NCBI GenBank assembly: GCA_910587775.1
Contig: CAJUNF010000049.1
Coordinates: forward strand, 1-5,486
DNA from: an uncultured Bacilli bacterium
Lineage (GTDB): Bacteria; Bacillota_I; Bacilli_A; RF39; UBA660
Direction of reading: 5' to 3'
DNA length: 5,486 nt
Position numbers and translations under genes: made by a program. This document shows positions 4,587 through 5,486 of this stretch, in pieces. Every line of letters starts with the position of its first letter. Position 1 is the first letter of the stretch. Under the pieces are notes generated by a model. It made no database searches. It was not told where the DNA came from and saw nothing but the letters and a program-made list of their open reading frames with translations.

Positions 4587-5486
4587 ATGAGATTTAAAAT
4601 ATTTGGAATTCGTAAACCTAAACAAAGTAAATCGATGGTAGAATCCCCAAAAGTTCAATTGAATTTACCAACATTTACAAGGAATAGTAGGATTGTTCTT
4701 CTTAGAGAAGATTTTTTTGATTATTGTGCAACTTTGTTTCAAGATCAACAGGATTATGCTCAAGCTAGTGGAGTTGAAAAAGAAGAAATTCGAAAAAAAA
4801 GTTTTCGGGATACTAGGGAATTCGCTGAATATATCAATTTTTGTTGTCAAGATGAGTGTCGTCATGATTTATTCACAGAGAGTGAGATAGAAGAGGTAAA
4901 AGAAGGAATAAGTCATGAAATAAGATTTGCTTGTTATGATTTTACGCCTTTTGCAATTGATTTGCAATTTGAACAATTATTTGTTCAATATTTAACAAAG
5001 TTTGAGGAATTGGTGAAGGCAGATAAAGCTCAGCACCCAAGGATTCAAGAAGAAATAGCATTTCTTGGTTTTGCTATGGTTAATTATATAGGAAAAAGTT
5101 ATTATGATGTGACGCAAAAAAATTTTTTAACTTCTGCCAATTTGAAATTATCAAACAAAAGTAAACTTGTTCTTCTTGATGAAAGATTTTTTGAAAATTG
5201 TACATATTTGATACAAGATCAACAGGATTATGCTCAAGCTACTGGAGTTGAAAAAGAAAGAATTCGAAAAAGAAGTTTTCAGGATGCTAGGTATTTAGCT
5301 TATTATATCAATTCTTGTTTTCAAAAGTATCATTATCGTAATTTGTTCACAGAGAGTGAGATAGAAGAGGTAAAAGAAGGAGTAAGTCATGGAATAAGTT
5401 TTATTTGTGAAGATTTTACGCTTTTTGCAACTGATTTGCAATTTGAACAATTATTTGTTCAATATTTAACAAAGTTTGAGGAATTG
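4587..5486 (+). CDS. Unknown protein with tandem ~158-residue repeats, 3' truncated by window edge
   Basis: The frame has 300 codons without a stop, from an ATG with a good AAAGGAG site to the last base, so the true gene is longer. I do not recognise the family. After a basic N-terminal lead of 33 residues (MRFKIFGIRKPKQSK...) with no signal peptide, two copies of one unit follow, from residue 34 and from residue 192. Shared blocks are QDQQDYAQA, LFTESEIEEVKEG and DLQFEQLFVQYLTKFEEL; between them the copies differ strongly. The sequence looks mostly alpha-helical, rich in Phe, Tyr, Glu and Gln, without an obvious membrane segment, so a cytoplasmic protein is likely. Copy 1 has several cysteines (YCATLF, FCCQDEC, ACYDF) that are only partly kept in copy 2. 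Arg codon AGG is used five times, clearly more than in the neighbours, which with the lack of a known family hints at accessory origin. Function is unknown. Confidence 0.8.
   Translation, partial: MRFKIFGIRKPKQSKSMVESPKVQLNLPTFTRNSRIVLLREDFFDYCATLFQDQQDYAQASGVEKEEIRKKSFRDTREFAEYINFCCQDECRHDLFTESEIEEVKEGISHEIRFACYDFTPFAIDLQFEQLFVQYLTKFEELVKADKAQHPRIQEEIAFLGFAMVNYIGKSYYDVTQKNFLTSANLKLSNKSKLVLLDERFFENCTYLIQDQQDYAQATGVEKERIRKRSFQDARYLAYYINSCFQKYHYRNLFTESEIEEVKEGVSHGISFICEDFTLFATDLQFEQLFVQYLTKFEEL
4686..5159 (+). repeat. Tandem coding repeat, copy 1 (474 nt, 158 codons)
   Basis: First complete unit of the direct repeat inside the unknown gene, bounded by the in-frame offset of exactly 474 nt to copy 2. 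The left boundary is approximate, because weak similarity reaches back to about 4668. The final third (5013-5159, beginning VKADKAQHP) has no counterpart visible yet, since copy 2 is cut by the window edge. Confidence 0.9.
5160..5486 (+). repeat. Tandem coding repeat, copy 2 (partial, 109 codons seen)
   Basis: Aligns to 4686-5012 without any gap. By hand count about 49 of 327 bases and 33 of 109 codons differ; 77 of 109 residues are identical. Base-identical blocks include 5214-5240, 5344-5381 (partner 4870-4907) and 5432-5486 (partner 4958-5012), the last running off the window. Confidence 0.9.

Noticed and set aside
4665..4890. Short open frames on both strands (minus 4665-4865, plus 4693-4890).
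   Set aside because: Both overlap the long frame starting at 4587, which has the ribosome binding site and whose repeat structure shows it is the coding frame. Their translations are low-complexity Phe/Lys/Ile-rich.
4686..5486. A diversity-generating retroelement (adenine-specific mutation of a variable repeat) as cause of the repeat divergence.
   Set aside because: Several differences involve no A in either copy (for example AGT/ACT, TGT/TTT, TTT/TCT, CCT/CTT), and no reverse transcriptase is in the window. The frequent A differences are expected from base composition.
1..5486. CRISPR array, tRNA/rRNA genes, insertion sequences, attachment sites.
   Set aside because: No short regularly spaced repeats, no cloverleaf or rRNA-like sequence, and no transposase or terminal inverted repeats were seen. 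The only substantial repeat is the coding one at 4686-5486.

Overview
The window is AT-rich (roughly 30 % GC by eye) and reads as chromosomal DNA of a low-GC Gram-positive bacterium (Bacillota, Bacilli or Erysipelotrichia-like, or a walled relative of the Mollicutes). The evidence is the Bacillota-type order SEDS gene - murG - murB - divIB from the division and cell wall (dcw) cluster, the strong AGGAGG-type ribosome binding sites, and the A/T-ending codons. TGA is used as a stop: murG ends in an ATGA overlap with murB, so the standard bacterial code applies and not the Mycoplasma code.

Layout: (1) 1-819, the 3' part of an FtsW/SpoVE-type peptidoglycan glycosyltransferase, cut by the window edge. 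(2) 820-1182, a self-contained unit with an extended -10 promoter, a 67-residue zinc-ribbon protein and an intrinsic terminator whose hairpin loop contains the stop codon. (3) 1184-4527, a tight forward cluster murG - murB - divIB - queH, preceded by a candidate promoter and with gaps of -4, +1 and +9 nt between genes. (4) 4528-4586, a short AT-rich spacer with a possible promoter and a good ribosome binding site. (5) 4587-5486, a gene of unknown function that is open to the window edge. It is built from at least two tandem copies of a unit of about 158 residues.

The first part works as a pathway. MurB makes UDP-MurNAc in the cytoplasm, MurG adds GlcNAc to lipid I to give lipid II, the SEDS polymerase makes glycan strands at the septum, and DivIB is a structural part of the same divisome. 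QueH (tRNA queuosine synthesis) is functionally unrelated and appears to be carried along in the transcript. In many Bacillota ftsA and ftsZ follow divIB within a few genes; up to the window edge they do not.

The most unusual object is the repeat gene at the right end. Its two copies align over 109 codons without a gap at a fixed offset of 474 nt. By my hand count 33 codons differ and 32 of those change the amino acid, while long blocks between them are identical base for base. That suggests recent duplication or gene conversion combined with diversifying selection. I do not recognise the family and assign it no function.
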